Source: Platanthera guangdongensis
Taxonomy: Eukaryota; Streptophyta; Magnoliopsida; Asparagales; Orchidaceae
Assembly: GCA_039583875.1 (NCBI GenBank)
Contig: CM077150.1
Coordinates: 186,748,375-186,812,374, forward strand
Reading direction: 5' to 3'
DNA: 64,000 nucleotides
Shown here in pieces: positions 1 to 10,726 of the stretch. Position numbers and translations under genes: made by a program. Numbering within the stretch: the first letter of the stretch is position 1; each line of letters starts with the position of its first letter. The notes beneath the pieces were generated by a model. It was not told where the DNA came from, did not search any database, and saw nothing but the letters and a program-made list of their open reading frames with translations.

Positions 1-533
1 TGCAGCAGCAGTGTGTGTTTCTGGAACAGCCGCGTCACCTGCCTCTTCATCCCCACCGCATCGGTCGGGTCGCCCAGGTAGTCAGAAACACTGTCCACGT
101 CGGGCGGAGGCGAGTACCCTTCGCTCATCTCAGTTTCAGAAGAGGCCCTGTTAAAGCCTGCCGGACAGGGAGTTTCCGGAGGTGGGCGGTCTGGAACCGG
201 GGAACCAGCGACCTTCTCGGGCGACACGCGAGGGGGCGATCCTCTCCCCCATTCCCCACCTCTTCACAGGGAATCGCCTGCAAAACAAAAGGTCAGAGTT
301 ACAGCAATAATCCGCGGAAGGTCACGTACCCCGGGGACTACCTCGACACCCGCCGCCGAGCTGGAGCCCGGACAGTCACCCGTCAGAGACCGCCTGACAA
401 TCTTTCCCTTCGCCGGCCTGAAGAGAGGGCCGGGAGACCCACGTGATAACCAAGGAGCAGCCTCGAGGGCCTCCTCCTGAGTCTTCAGGCCCGCTGCCGC
501 CAGGCGAGCTCGCACCTCTTCGCTGACCGGCAT
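1..533 (-). CDS. Partial hypothetical gene, 5' end; runs off the window
   Basis: A minus-strand reading frame opens at the ATG at 533 (MPVSEEVRARLAAAGL...) and stays open for 89 codons. A TATA box lies about 70 bp upstream. GT and AG signals (donor near 329, pyrimidine-rich acceptor near 279) could mark an intron, but it would be only about 51 nt, and joining there does not reach the longer downstream frame. That downstream frame holds a Ser/Pro/Asp-rich stretch beginning MSEGYSPPPDVDSVSDY and stays open to base 1. A later acceptor near 263 would be needed, and its phase does not match cleanly. I recognise no domain. It could be a host gene or the N-terminus of an unfamiliar transposon protein; composition is GC-rich, unlike the AT-rich DNA from 1570 on. 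Confidence 0.35.
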
Positions 534-601
534 CGAGAAATTAAGATCTGCTCAAAGGAAATGAAGGGATCTAGGGAGCCTCCTCCAGGGGTTAGCGGTG
601 T

Positions 602-611
602 GTATTTATAG
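602..611 (-). promoter_or_regulatory. TATA box for the minus-strand gene candidate
   Basis: Minus strand reads CTATAAATAC, about 70 bp upstream of the ATG at 533, the spacing expected for a plant promoter with a short 5' UTR. Confidence 0.5.
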
Positions 612-1093
612 CAGGACAGTGGGCCCCCACCAGAAGATTCCCTGCCAGCTCAGCATAGAGCTCGCCGAACACGCGGGATGGATGATTCTTTCCGAGCTTG
701 ATTCAAGCTCAAAAAGAGCGGGGATTGTGTACAACCCCGTGTCCGGCGAGCGGGTCCCACCAGGGAGACGAGCAAGCCTCGCCCCGCGGCCCGCATCCAA
801 GCGACAAGCAGATATACGGTGGAAGGGCTGGCCCGCTCCCGCCCATTTGCAGGCGAGCGAGCCGGCGAGGCGAGTGAGCTGGCGACCCGCGATTGGCGGG
901 TCGATCGAAGTCGCGACGACCGCCGGCCAACCCCCACACGCGACCTGGCTGCCGATCCGCCCGGCAGAAGACAGGCAGCTCGCCCGTATCGGCTCGCGCT
1001 CGCCCAGGGAGGATAGGCGAGCCACGAGGCCAGGCCGCGCCCGCCTCCTGCGGGGGAACTGAAGGCGAGCTGACGCCCCCCCAGGGGTGCGAA
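612..1093. other. GC-rich stretch, no supported gene
   Basis: This stretch is GC- and CpG-rich. Several frames stay open on both strands, but none shows a recognisable motif and they overlap each other, so I treat them as chance. It may be promoter sequence of the minus-strand gene candidate. Confidence 0.4.
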
Positions 1094-1196
1094 TAGCTAC
1101 TCAGAACAGCGGAGCCTCGCTGTTGGCAGACCAGGTTGGACTGCGCATAGCTATTCAAAACAGCGGAGTTTGGCTGTTGGCAGACCCAACCAGGGG
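1094..1196 (+). repeat. Two imperfect tandem copies of a roughly 55-bp unit
   Basis: Copies start at 1094 and 1149. Both read AGCTA-TCA-AACAGCGGAG followed by GCTGTTGGCAGACC. The pair lies upstream of a plus-strand TATA box and may be a promoter repeat. Confidence 0.6.
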
Positions 1197-1252
1197 CCTT
1201 TTGGTATTTCCAGGTCAGTCCTTTTGGTTATTGGCAGTTCAGATTCTGAAAA

Positions 1253-1262
1253 TCTATAAATA
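1253..1262 (+). promoter_or_regulatory. Plus-strand TATA box
   Basis: TCTATAAATA is followed within 200 bp by a long pyrimidine tract ending TTTTTCTTGCAG (to 1459), which looks like an intron 3' end. No plus-strand coding region is evident, so this may be an LTR promoter or a noncoding leader. Confidence 0.4.
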
Positions 1263-1569
1263 AGACCCAAGGGGTACCTCAGAGGACACGTTTTCAGTGC
1301 CTCCTTGCTCTCATTTTCAAGTGTTCTCTGAGGGTACCTTAGCTCGGCTCTTGGCTAAGGAGGGGAAGCGCTCAGAGATCTTCCGGGTTTGTGGTGGGAC
1401 CTCCCTGCCGAGCCCTTGGGTCTGTTCTTTCTTGTCCCTTTCGTTGTTTTTCTTGCAGGAGCAAAGTAGGCGCGAGACCACCCCTTCCCCCAAGGGTCGA
1501 ACTCCACAAGAGGCCGGATTCCGGTTTCAACAAGATAGAGACCTGTTTTCAGCACCACTTCTAATCTAT

Positions 1570-2390
1570 CTAAATAGTTGCATATTTATTTTGTTAAAAA
1601 TAACAATCTTAGATTTCAAGTTATGATAACTCCAAGCTTTTTTTTTTGAAATTTAGGAATGTTTCATTTATAAAGGTTGCTCTCAAAAGTTTTTTATTAA
1701 ACCTATTTTTATTTTTGAAAAAACTCTATCACCTTTTTTTTATGTCATACTTGACATGATTTCGATCCTTGTAAGATCCTATGTCAATGAGAATAAGATT
1801 TCGTTCCGTAAACATAGGCATCTAATATTTGAAAAGATTATATGTTATGGAGTAAGAGGATAAAATTCATTACTCCTACACATATACATTGGATTATGAA
1901 GATGTTAAAAAAATTATGTTATGGAAAATAAGATTTCGTTTTCCTAACATCCATATTCGAAAAAAAATTTTATTAGAGGTTTGAGCGAAAAAATATACCC
2001 TCGCCTCTAAAAATTCTAAGCCTTCTTCATATCCCACAATATCTCCCTCCGCCAATCTCAAATAATTTTAGATTTAATTTTAAAAATCTTTTTGAGAGCA
2101 TAATTTGTAAATTGAATTATTTCATGTAATTCTTACAAGCTCAAGTTTTCATAAATCCAATCTATTTTTGTTAGCCTAACAAATAAAATTTTTTGCTATC
2201 TATTCGATCATATCAGAAGTTTTTAACTGAAACTCTTCCTTTATTTAAATTTTTGGCATAATTTAGGATTTAACTCTAATACCCCGGATATTTATTTAGA
2301 TCTTTCTTTCGATTAATTCAAGCGGTAGCTAAACTTAGGATTTCTTTAATTCATTATAAGTTCATCTCCAACTTTTGCTCTGGAATAGCA
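1570..2390. other. AT-rich stretch, probably the internal 3' region of element A
   Basis: AT-rich with no coding frame. A phrase (AATAAGATTTCGTT) recurs near 1793 and 1930. It ends at a polypurine tract, so it may be the untranslated 3' part of a retrotransposon. Confidence 0.35.
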
Positions 2391-2409
2391 AAAGCTTAAG
2401 TATGGGGGT
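2391..2409 (+). promoter_or_regulatory. Polypurine tract of element A
   Basis: AAAGCTTAAGTATGGGGGT lies just before TGATGAG, the likely LTR start. An AGCTTAAG...GGGGG tract before the 3' LTR is familiar from plant Ty3/gypsy elements. Confidence 0.5.
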
Positions 2410-2586
2410 ATTTGATGAGTTGTAAATATACGTGTTTTTATATACGTTAAATAAGACGTATTAGTTTCTTTTTGTTATCTTTAGTTGTATTTCCTTAATA
2501 AATTGCGTCCTTTTTGTAAATATTGTCTAACTTAGAGTTATTTTTGTTTCCTAAATTTTTCAGGAAAAATTGTCAAAAAATCAAAG

Positions 2587-3215
2587 TACACGCCCGTGTA
2601 CTATTGGTCACGCCCGTGACCATGGCGTGATACGTCAAATTCCAGAGAAATGACATCTTTTTGAAGAAATAGCGTGACACGCCCGTGTCACGCCCGTGTT
2701 ACCCTAGTCACGCCCGTGACCCATGCCGGTGACCATCCAGATCGACGAAATCGCGCTCAACGATTGTCGACCCAGCCGACACGCTTGTGTCATGTGACAC
2801 GGGGCGTGACCCAAGCCGTGACCACTCCTTTCGACGTTTTTCGCTCGACGTTAGTCGAGCCAACCAACACGCTCGTGTCAAGATGCCAAATGGGCGTGAC
2901 TTCTCCACCTGGCCGACAAACAGCCGCCGGCAACCTCCCGAAGTCAACAACGCCATTAATCGCCACACGACACGCCCACCGTCACGCCCGTGACCTGGGG
3001 CGTGACCGCCGTGATTTCTGCCGCAACGTCAAATCACCGTCAAGTCACCAAAATCTGCTGCTCAATAGTGTCAACACGCCCGCGGTCACGCCCGTGACCG
3101 GGGGCGTGACCACCGATTTTCAGCTGCCAAATTCAAATCTCCAGTCAAATCGGAAGGCCGCCATGTGAATAGTGTAGACACGCCCCCGGACACGCCCGTG
3201 TCCGAGGGCGTGTCC
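2587..3215 (+). repeat. Dispersed palindrome array CACG-CC-CGTG in the LTR of A
   Basis: About eight copies of CACGCCCGTG, many extended to GTCACGCCCGTGAC or ACACGCCCGTGT, spaced irregularly. It ends just upstream of the TATA-like box. The core is two CACG/CGTG half-sites separated by 2 bp and is shared with other LTR families here. Confidence 0.85.
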
Positions 3216-3779
3216 CGTGAAATTTTTTTCTATAAATTCAGATTTCCTGTCTGAATTCCGGGTTCCACTTTTTGAACCACTTTGCTTAGGTTAGGGCTGT
3301 TCTTGGGGGCTATTTATGCATTGTAAGGGAACTTTCTCCCCCCCCCTCTTTTATGTATTTGTTTTTGCTTCATTGTAACCACTTTTTCCTTAATAGAAAT
3401 GTTTATTTTCTCCTCTATGTTGTATGAAAATCCGCCACAGTGCCCTACCTTAAGTAATTTTGCGTTCCCTTTTTTGTGCTTTTTATTAGCTTTTGTAACT
3501 AGTTTAACTTAGGAATTTATCAATCTTCTAGCCGTTGTAATCGCAATTTTATTTTCATGCACTAAACTTGTTTAGGTTTAGTTTATTCTTTTGACTTTGT
3601 TTTCATTCCTATGAGTTTATAAAAATGTTTGAAAAGCTGGTTTTCAAATTCTTTAACTAAGGCTCTTTAGAGTTGTAAAACTTTTCGTTCTTTTTTAGTT
3701 TTATTACCGCTTTTTATGCATTTCTATAAAATTATAAGAATGAAAACGTAATCATTTTAATTTTCCGAGCATTCTCATT

Positions 3780-4460
3780 TTCACTTTTATTTTCAAAACT
3801 TTTTGCCCGTTTAAATTTTATTTCTTCATTTTATGCATTTCTACCGCATTCCATCGGTAGAAATGTATTCATTTCAATTTTTCGAGCACTTGTAATTTTC
3901 GTCTATTTTGCAAAAACTTTTGCTCCTTTTAATTTTATTTTCACTTTTTATTCATTTCTACCGCATTCTAGCGGTAGAAATGTAGTAGTTTTAATTTTTC
4001 AGTCACTTAGTTTTTCTTAATTTTGTACGTTTGCGTGCGTGTATGAGTAGTTTTTATAGCTTTATTTCAATTCCTATAGAGTGTGTGCGTGTGTTGTTTT
4101 TAATTTTCCGCGTACTCACTTGAGTTAAATGACTGGATTTTATTCAAGTAAGTATGTGTATTTTTATTTTTCCGCCTTGAGTTAAATGGCTGGATTTTAT
4201 TTCAGTAGAGTGTGTTTACTTCTTGTAGAGTGGGTGTGTTTTAATTTTATGTCGAGTGCGTGAGTGTTAGCTTTTATTTTATTTACCGCCTACTCACTTG
4301 AGTTAAATGGTCGGTCTTTATTGTAATAATTGGAATGGACTTGTAAATGCATTTATTTTCTCCTACTCGTTTGAGTAGGACTTGCTTTCTTTTTCCCGCC
4401 CACGCATTTGCGGCGGGACTTGCAATTTTCCTGCTTTCATTTCAGTCCTACTCATTTGAG
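3780..4460 (+). repeat. Diverged tandem repeats in a T-rich region
   Basis: Two units of about 115 bp carry a hairpin (TTTCTACCGCATTC...CGGTAGAAATGTA, near 3838 and 3955). Further on, ACTCACTTGAGTTAAATG-type units recur near 4110, 4175 and 4292. No coding frame. Confidence 0.55.
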
Positions 4461-5448
4461 TAGTACTTGCAATTTACTGCTTTCCATTTACTGCTTTCAT
4501 TTTCCTGCTTTATTTTACTGCTTTAATTTTCTGCTTTTTCAGTCGCTGCCATCCCCATTCCGATGAGTGGCTAACGTTCTTAGCCCTCAGTATTGAAGAG
4601 CATTGGGACAGAAAAAATTCCTTTAAATAATTAAAGGTCTCATTTTTCTAATTAATTAAAAACACTTTAGGTTTGTCGTGGGTTTACGACACGTAGGACC
4701 ACATAATCGATGTGTGGGCCCTATTTCCGTAGTCCATATGCTAGCTAGCCGAGAGGCCGTGCATACGGACCGATCACCGCTTGGTAAATGGAGTTCCGCA
4801 CTAACCCTCGAGAGAGGAGGCATGCCAACTCTACCGGATTGGGTTCCCCACCCAATAGCGGGGTTCTTAGCGTAATGCGGGCATTAAGAGGAATCCTTCG
4901 TCGGACGAGAGCCCGGTCGAATAGTCTTAATGTTCAGGTGAGCGATAGTCCTAGAGATAGGTGAGTTCATTTTAATGGAGTCTCCTCGGCCAAGTCTCCG
5001 CCCTAATTAATTAGAAACTTAGGAGCTCTTTTTATTCAACGTTTATTTTAGTTCAATGTCTTTTCGGTGCCCTCGAGCTGAGCTCTTCATCGGCTCCACC
5101 TTTATTATGCTTTTATTTTCTGTCTTTTCTTTATATAAATAATATCCCGACAAGAAAAAATTATCGGTAAAATAATAGTCCCCTCCAGGGAAGAGTAGAA
5201 ATAAACGAACCGACCCCGAGAACAATACGACCTCGATATTCCACCCGGAATATCCTGTACTACTCACGATAGGTGCACTTGCCTCCTTTCATTAAAACTC
5301 GATTTAACCCGTTTTATATCCAAATAAATAAAATACGCGCGCCCCGTTTTCTAAATAAAACCACTTCCGCCTTTTTTCTCAAATAAAACCGCCGGGGCGC
5401 CGTGCTTCATAAATAATTTTTGGAGTTTTTAACCATCACCTTTAATAT

Positions 5449-6688
5449 GAGTACTAATAACGGTCATAATCGGTTTTAATGACGTACACGTGGACCAATC
5501 ATATCACGGTATTTGAAAATCTGTCAAATCTGGACTTAGAAGAAATTTCAGTGAAAATGAAGTCATATACACGAGTAGGTATAAAACTACTCGAGTAGGT
5601 CAAGGACTACTCGAGTAAGCAGAGAGAAATTACTCGGGTATACAAATCAAGACTACTCGAGTAGGTTGAAGACAACTACTCGAGTGCATATAACCAACTA
5701 CTCGAGTACCTAGAAGATCTACTCGAATACACAGAAAATTTTCTCGGGAAGGAGTTGAGCTACTCGAGTACAAGTTATACTACTCGAGTAGGCAGAATTG
5801 AACTACTCGAGTGGTTAGAGGAACCACTCGAGACAAATACTTAGAAATATTCTGCACATGGGAAAACAGCTACTCGAGTAGTTAGGTTTAACTACTCGAG
5901 ATAAAAGAAATCTTCTCGAGTATATGAAACACTTACTCGAGTATATCTTAACTACTCGACACAGAGAAGATTGTTACTCGACACAGTGTCGAGACTTACT
6001 CGAGTATATAAAGTACCTACTCGAGTAAATGACTTAGAAAAATTCTGGGAAAAATGAATCTGGAACAGGAAGAATATACTACTCGAGTATGAACTACTCG
6101 AGGGAGAATGAGCTACTCGAGTATATGATTTGGACTACTCGAGTGTTTTACTTAGAAAAGTTTGGAACCTGAATTCTGGGCAACTCGAGTAGGAAGAATG
6201 GTCTACTCGAGTAGTTAAGTAAGCTACTCGAGTATGTCAATGAACTACTCGAGTGTTTTACTTAACTCCACGAGAGGAAAAATTTTCTTACTCGAGTATG
6301 CAGAAGTTTCACTCGAGTATATCTCAAGCAATCTACTCGAGTAGTTAGGGACCTACTCGAGAGAAATACTTAGAAAAATTTTTGTCAGCTATTTTCTTCT
6401 TCTACTAGAAGGGAATCAGCACCAAGTCTTTACACAGTCCTATAGCTTGAATATGAAGTGTATCCCAATAGAGAGACTACACATGAGTCAACACTTTGGA
6501 ACACACAATGAGGGATTACACTGTGTGGTCCTGTGTTTGGTGACCCATTGTAGTCTGACATTGGTCTACACTTCCCATTGGAGTCCTGCAAACACATAAC
6601 TCAAACAAAGCATCAAATACAACCTAATTCATCTTAGTTCCAGGGTGATTTCATCAAATCTGGGTTATTGTGGACATGGTTCCCAACA
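5449..6688 (-). repeat. 3' LTR of B, lacking everything from the TATA box on
   Basis: Aligns with 11487-12748 but ends at GAGTACTAAT, exactly where the intact 5' LTR has its TATA box. The R-U5 part, about 760 bp, is missing. The other end matches the 5' LTR (TGTTGGGAACC). Confidence 0.85.
5570..6362. repeat. CTACTCGAGTAG palindrome array, 3' LTR of B
   Basis: About 27 CTCGAG sites by eye, plus variants such as CTCGAC and CTCGGG, mostly inside CTACTCGAGTAG or TACTCGAGTA. Spacing is irregular, about 20-40 bp, so this is dispersed motifs and not a satellite. Confidence 0.9.
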
Positions 6689-6701
6689 ATCTTCTCCTAT
6701 T
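6689..6701 (-). promoter_or_regulatory. Polypurine tract of B
   Basis: Minus strand AATAGGAGAAGAT directly precedes the LTR start TGTTGGGAACC; it would prime plus-strand DNA synthesis. Confidence 0.7.
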
Positions 6702-6907
6702 TGTTGAAGTCAGAACCCTTTACACTAAGGTAAATTATAGACATAAAAAGAAGCTAAGTAGAAAATGTGCAAGCAAGCAATAGACTATGATAAAGGATAA
6801 TGAGAGCAAAAACTTAGAATTATATAAAAAATAATATCCAAAATTTTCATTTCTACAGTCAATCATTCCACCCTCTCAAAGATCCTTGAAGATCAGCCTT
6901 GATTTTG

Positions 6908-8329
6908 TTAGTCCAGTTTCTCTTGTTGTCTTCTCTGGTAGTAGTAGGGTTTTGGATAGTACTTGGGAGGCCTAGGAGGGGTTGCAGGGTTGTTCCTCCC
7001 ATATTCTCTGTCATAGATTCTTCTTTTTGTCATGGACTTCTCATAAAGTTCCCATTCAGAGGAGCTGTAATGAATGTTCCTGCTTTCATGGAATTCCATA
7101 ACTAATCTGAGAGTTTCTAAAATCAGAGACTTGGAGGTTGGAGACCAAACTTCAGCATGTTCAGTGGCTTTAGTAGGAGCAGTCCTGCTAGCAGAGGGGC
7201 CTTCACCATACTTCCTTTTATTTTTGTAGGTTTTGATCTCTGGAGGAGCTTTGAGGAATATATCTGCAGGATCTTCTTCCCAGTCTTGAGCATAGGTGTC
7301 TGGAGGGGCAACTGTGTCTCCAGTCCTAGGAGAGAAAGTAGGTTGCAGAATAACAGCTGGGGCAGGGACATCTGTAGCTAGAGGGTTTAAATGATGAGGA
7401 ATGATGTTGGGGTCAACAACAAGGTCTTGTAGAATCTGATTGTGCATCCAGACAGCAGTGTCATAGGTATGAAATTTGACACTCTGTATCTGGGCTAGCA
7501 CATCATCATGAATTATCTTCACACGAGCTTCCCATACATCTGACTTCTGAGCAGCTGATTTTTCTACTTGTTCTTTGAGTTCCTTGATCAATCCCTCCAC
7601 CTTTCTGATTTCAACAGATAACCTCTCTATAGTATCTTCTTTGAAAAGACCAACTTCTTCACAGATTTTCACTTTGTTGGTTTCATTCCTTTTGTCTAGC
7701 TCTATCTGATTAACTGCAAGGGTGACATCTTGTTCCATAACTTCTCCAACACTAGTGATAGTGTGGTCAAGGGCTTTGCCACCAAGTTGAAATAAATACT
7801 TGAGCTTGTCAGTATTATGCTGAATTTCAGCAAAGCCTCTGCTCATCTTAGTCTCGAGAGCAGTTACCTTGTCAGTTACAGTTTTTATAGAAGTATCAAA
7901 ATGAGTTCTTTATTCTTGAAGAAGAAGTGTAGTTTGTTGCAGCAAATATGAGGAGGAAGAGACTGTAACAACAACAACATGAGGAGCAGCAGAAGGGAGA
8001 GGAGGAGCTACCCAAGGGGCTATTTCTTCAATGATCACAGAGCTGTGAGCTCTGGTGGTAGGAATGAGAGCAACCCCTTCTTCTGTAACCTGAGGGAGAG
8101 AGAAATCTATATTTCTAAGAGGAGCTTCTGCTAGCTCTGGAGAGGGCTCATCAGAAATAAGAATGGTGTCTTGCTGGTCTTTGAGGGCATTTGGAGATTT
8201 GGCTGGAGTTCTGGCTGGATAATGTACAGGAGACTGTGCTGGAGTGGAGTCCTTGTGACATTCAGAGGATGGAGCTGGAGGAGATAGAGGAGGAATGTGC
8301 ATCACTTCTTCAGAGAGCTCTGCAATCAT
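6908..8329 (-). pseudogene. Second ORF of B: Pro-rich and coiled-coil protein of unknown role
   Basis: Starts at an ATG 2 bp after the gag stop and runs about 474 codons in one frame, with one in-frame TAA at 7910-7912. The N-terminal third is Ser/Pro-rich (PPLSPPAPSS, repeated PA-SP). The middle is heptad-like and charged, consistent with a coiled coil (VEGLIKELKEQVEKSA). The C-terminus is basic and Tyr/Pro-rich (PPRPPKYYPKPYYYQRR). I see no transmembrane segment, RT or integrase motif. Its place after gag, where pol is absent, suggests it once followed pol and was brought next to gag by loss of pol. Some Sirevirus-type elements carry an extra ORF after pol, but membership is only inferred. 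Confidence 0.6.
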
Positions 8330-8331
8330 AA

Positions 8332-10641
8332 TCAGTTTGCCTTAGGAACCCAAACATGTTTGGGTCCTTGGTGTCGGGTTAGAGTGCTCCCCCTACGAGT
8401 GTTAGCATTATGAGCGGTCTTTCTTATATTGCTGACATGAGGGGTTGCAGTATTTCTGGAATTGAAGCAGCAATCTATGGCGAAGTGACCAACCTTGTCA
8501 CAGCACCAACAGTCAAATCTATTATACCTTTGCCTCATGATCTCCTGCTTGACCTTTTGGAATTGTGGTCTAGCAGGGGCAGCATTCTTGGAGGAAGATG
8601 CCTCATGATGATGGCAATCACATGGCTTCTTCTCCTTTATGGGCTTTTCTACAACAAGCTTTGTCTTTGGTGCCTTCTTGAAGTTATGCCCATGATTGAA
8701 AGGGCCATGTCTCTGAAGAATAACTTCTTCATAAGGATCCTTAAAGACACTTTCGCCAATGTCTCTGGGTCGAGTCCATCCTTGATAGCGGGACTTTGGC
8801 TCTACATAGGTAGGCCTGGCAAAGTGCCCGTAGGATGAGTCAAAATCAAACTCATTTGATGGAAATATGACTTTCTTGAATGTAGTTTGATCTTAATGGG
8901 CTTTCCCTTTCTCTTTGGCTAAGGCCTTTTTGGCGGCATTATTTTTTCGTTGATTCTTATTTCTCCTAGAGGATTTACTAGGAGCTTCTTCATGGCCTAG
9001 TCCAACTCCCTTGGCCTTTGCTGAGAATTCAGCAACAAATGGAAGAACCGTCTTGGGCTTCGAGAAACTTTCAACCAATTTCTTTTCAGCTGTAAGTTGG
9101 GCTTCCAATTCATTGATGATTTTCTCTTTGAGGTCAAGGTGCTCAAGAGCCTTGTTATATTCTTCAATTGCATTATTGAAGTTTTCTTTGAGGGAGTCAG
9201 TCTTTCCGACTTTCTCTCTCAAGATGCTCTCTTCGGCTTTTAGAGATTTGATCTCTTTAGCCTGAGTCTTCACGACTCGACGACATTTATCGTAGGCCAT
9301 GATTAACTCCTTATACTGGGCCATTAGCTCTGACTCATCGTTAGAGGAGCTTTCCTCACAATCATGTTCAGAGACTTCAGAATCTGAAAGAGAGGTATGG
9401 GAGTTTACCTTCCCTGTGAACTGAGGCTCTTGATCATCATCTGTTTGAGCCATTAGTCCAAAATAAGCTTCTTCTTCTTCACTTGACTCAGATGAGTCGG
9501 AGTCACTAAGAGTCTTGCTCTTTTTGGCTATGAGGCTCTTCTCTTTCCTCTTCTTGTTGTGTGAGGATTTCTTTTCTTCTCTTCTACCACCCTCCTTCTT
9601 CTTATGAGGGCAGTCGGTGATGACGTGGCCCAGCTTATTACAACAATAGAAAATGATGTCAGTCGAAACATATTTGTTCTGTTTGGAGGAATACCTGTCA
9701 TGGCTACTTGAGCCTTTTCTTTGCCGATCACCATCGTGTCGTGATCTTCTATAGGAGGCATCCTTGCCTTTCCATTGCTTTTTCTTGTTCAAGAATTTCT
9801 TGAACTAACGTGAGAGCAGTGAGAACTCTCCTTCTGATAGCTCAGAGCCTGAGGTACTAGGCTCAGAAGTTTCTTCTTCTTCACTAATCTCTGGAGCTGG
9901 AGCAGTGGAGGCAGCCTTTGTCTTTCTGGAGGTGTCTGCTTTTAGAGCAACAGACTTTTCTTTGAGAGCAGACCTGCTCTTCTCTTCTTCAGCTTTCCTG
10001 GTGTTGAGTTGAAGCTCATATGATATAAGCTTCCCGAAGAGATTTTGTGGGTCTGTCTCAGCTAGCTTCCCAAACTCCCTGATGGCACAGACCTTGTTGT
10101 CCCATTCTTTGGTCAGGGATCTCAGAAATTTGTCATTCAGTTCTCTATTAGTGAATACTCTGCCATAGACCCTTAGGCCATTCACTATCTTGAAAAAGTT
10201 CTCAAATATATCAGCAATGGTCTCTTTGCTTCCCTGTCGGAAGGCTTCATACTTCTGATTGAGGAGGGATCTCTGATCATCCCTCACCTCTTCTGTTCCC
10301 TCCATTAAGGTAACCAAGGACTGCCACATCTCCTTTGCAGATTGGCTGTGGATTAAGTTTTGCAGCATTGAGTCATCAACTGCACTTGCTATAATGTTTT
10401 TAGCTTTCTTGTCTAGTGAGACAAGTGCAATCTCATCATTGTCCAAATCCATCAGCTTCTTTGGAACCTTCTTGATAGGATCTACAGTGGAGACAGTCAT
10501 AGGGACATAAGGACCTTCTTCAACTATCATGAAGATCCTTGGATCCACAGCTTCCATAAAAAATTTGATCATTTCTTTCCACATGGGAAAGTTGTTCTTG
10601 TTGCACAGGGGAAGCTTGGCGAAATCCTTTGCCTTGTCCAT
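8332..10641 (-). pseudogene. gag: gag of B (copia type), two in-frame stops
   Basis: One frame of about 770 codons from the ATG at 10641 (MDKAKDFAKLPLC), interrupted by TAG at 9805-9807 and TAA at 8893-8895. The first 280 residues resemble the UBN2 gag domain (FPMWKEMIKFF, EMWQSLVTLMEGTEEV, RVYGRVFTNRELNDKFLRSL). Then comes a CCHC knuckle (CCNKLGHVITDC; minus strand near 9650), an acidic Ser-rich stretch, a long coiled coil, a second CCHC knuckle (CWCCDKVGHFAIDC near 8510) and a GPKHVWVPK ending. Gag would form virus-like particles and bind the RNA. The reading frame is otherwise intact, suggesting fairly recent inactivation. No protease follows. Confidence 0.85.
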
Positions 10642-10712
10642 GATAGATAGATCTCAATTAACAACTATATGCAGGAACTGATCAAGGTGTTAAACTTTTA
10701 ACTATCAACCTC

Positions 10713-10724
10713 CCTCTAATACCA
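10713..10724 (-). promoter_or_regulatory. Primer-binding site of B
   Basis: Minus strand TGGTATTAGAGG lies 2 nt after the LTR end TTTCA. It differs by little from TGGTATCAGAGC, the usual plant site pairing with initiator Met tRNA. Confidence 0.75.
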
Positions 10725-10726
10725 AT

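Larger units (their letters stand above)
2413..5448 (+). mobile_element. Element A: LTR (and perhaps more) of a Ty3/gypsy-like retrotransposon
   Basis: Begins TGATGAGTTG after a polypurine tract. It has U3-like AT-rich DNA, an array of CACGCCCGTG palindromes, then a TATA-like CTATAAATTC near 3229, then a long T-rich stretch. No partner LTR exists in the window, so the right end is unknown. 4560-5448 has no recognisable gene and may be leader sequence or another element. It is cut off at 5449 where element B begins. The Athila/Tat assignment is a guess from the tract. Confidence 0.45.

Noticed and set aside
4560..4960. Possible structural RNA or leader with GC-rich hairpins
   Set aside because: Only weak hairpins (for example GTCGTGGGTTTACGAC near 4675) and no second copy for comparison, so it cannot be supported.
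5570..6362. CRISPR-like array of regularly repeated palindromes
   Set aside because: Spacing is uneven, spacers are short, the array is in both LTRs of a eukaryotic retrotransposon, and no cas genes exist.
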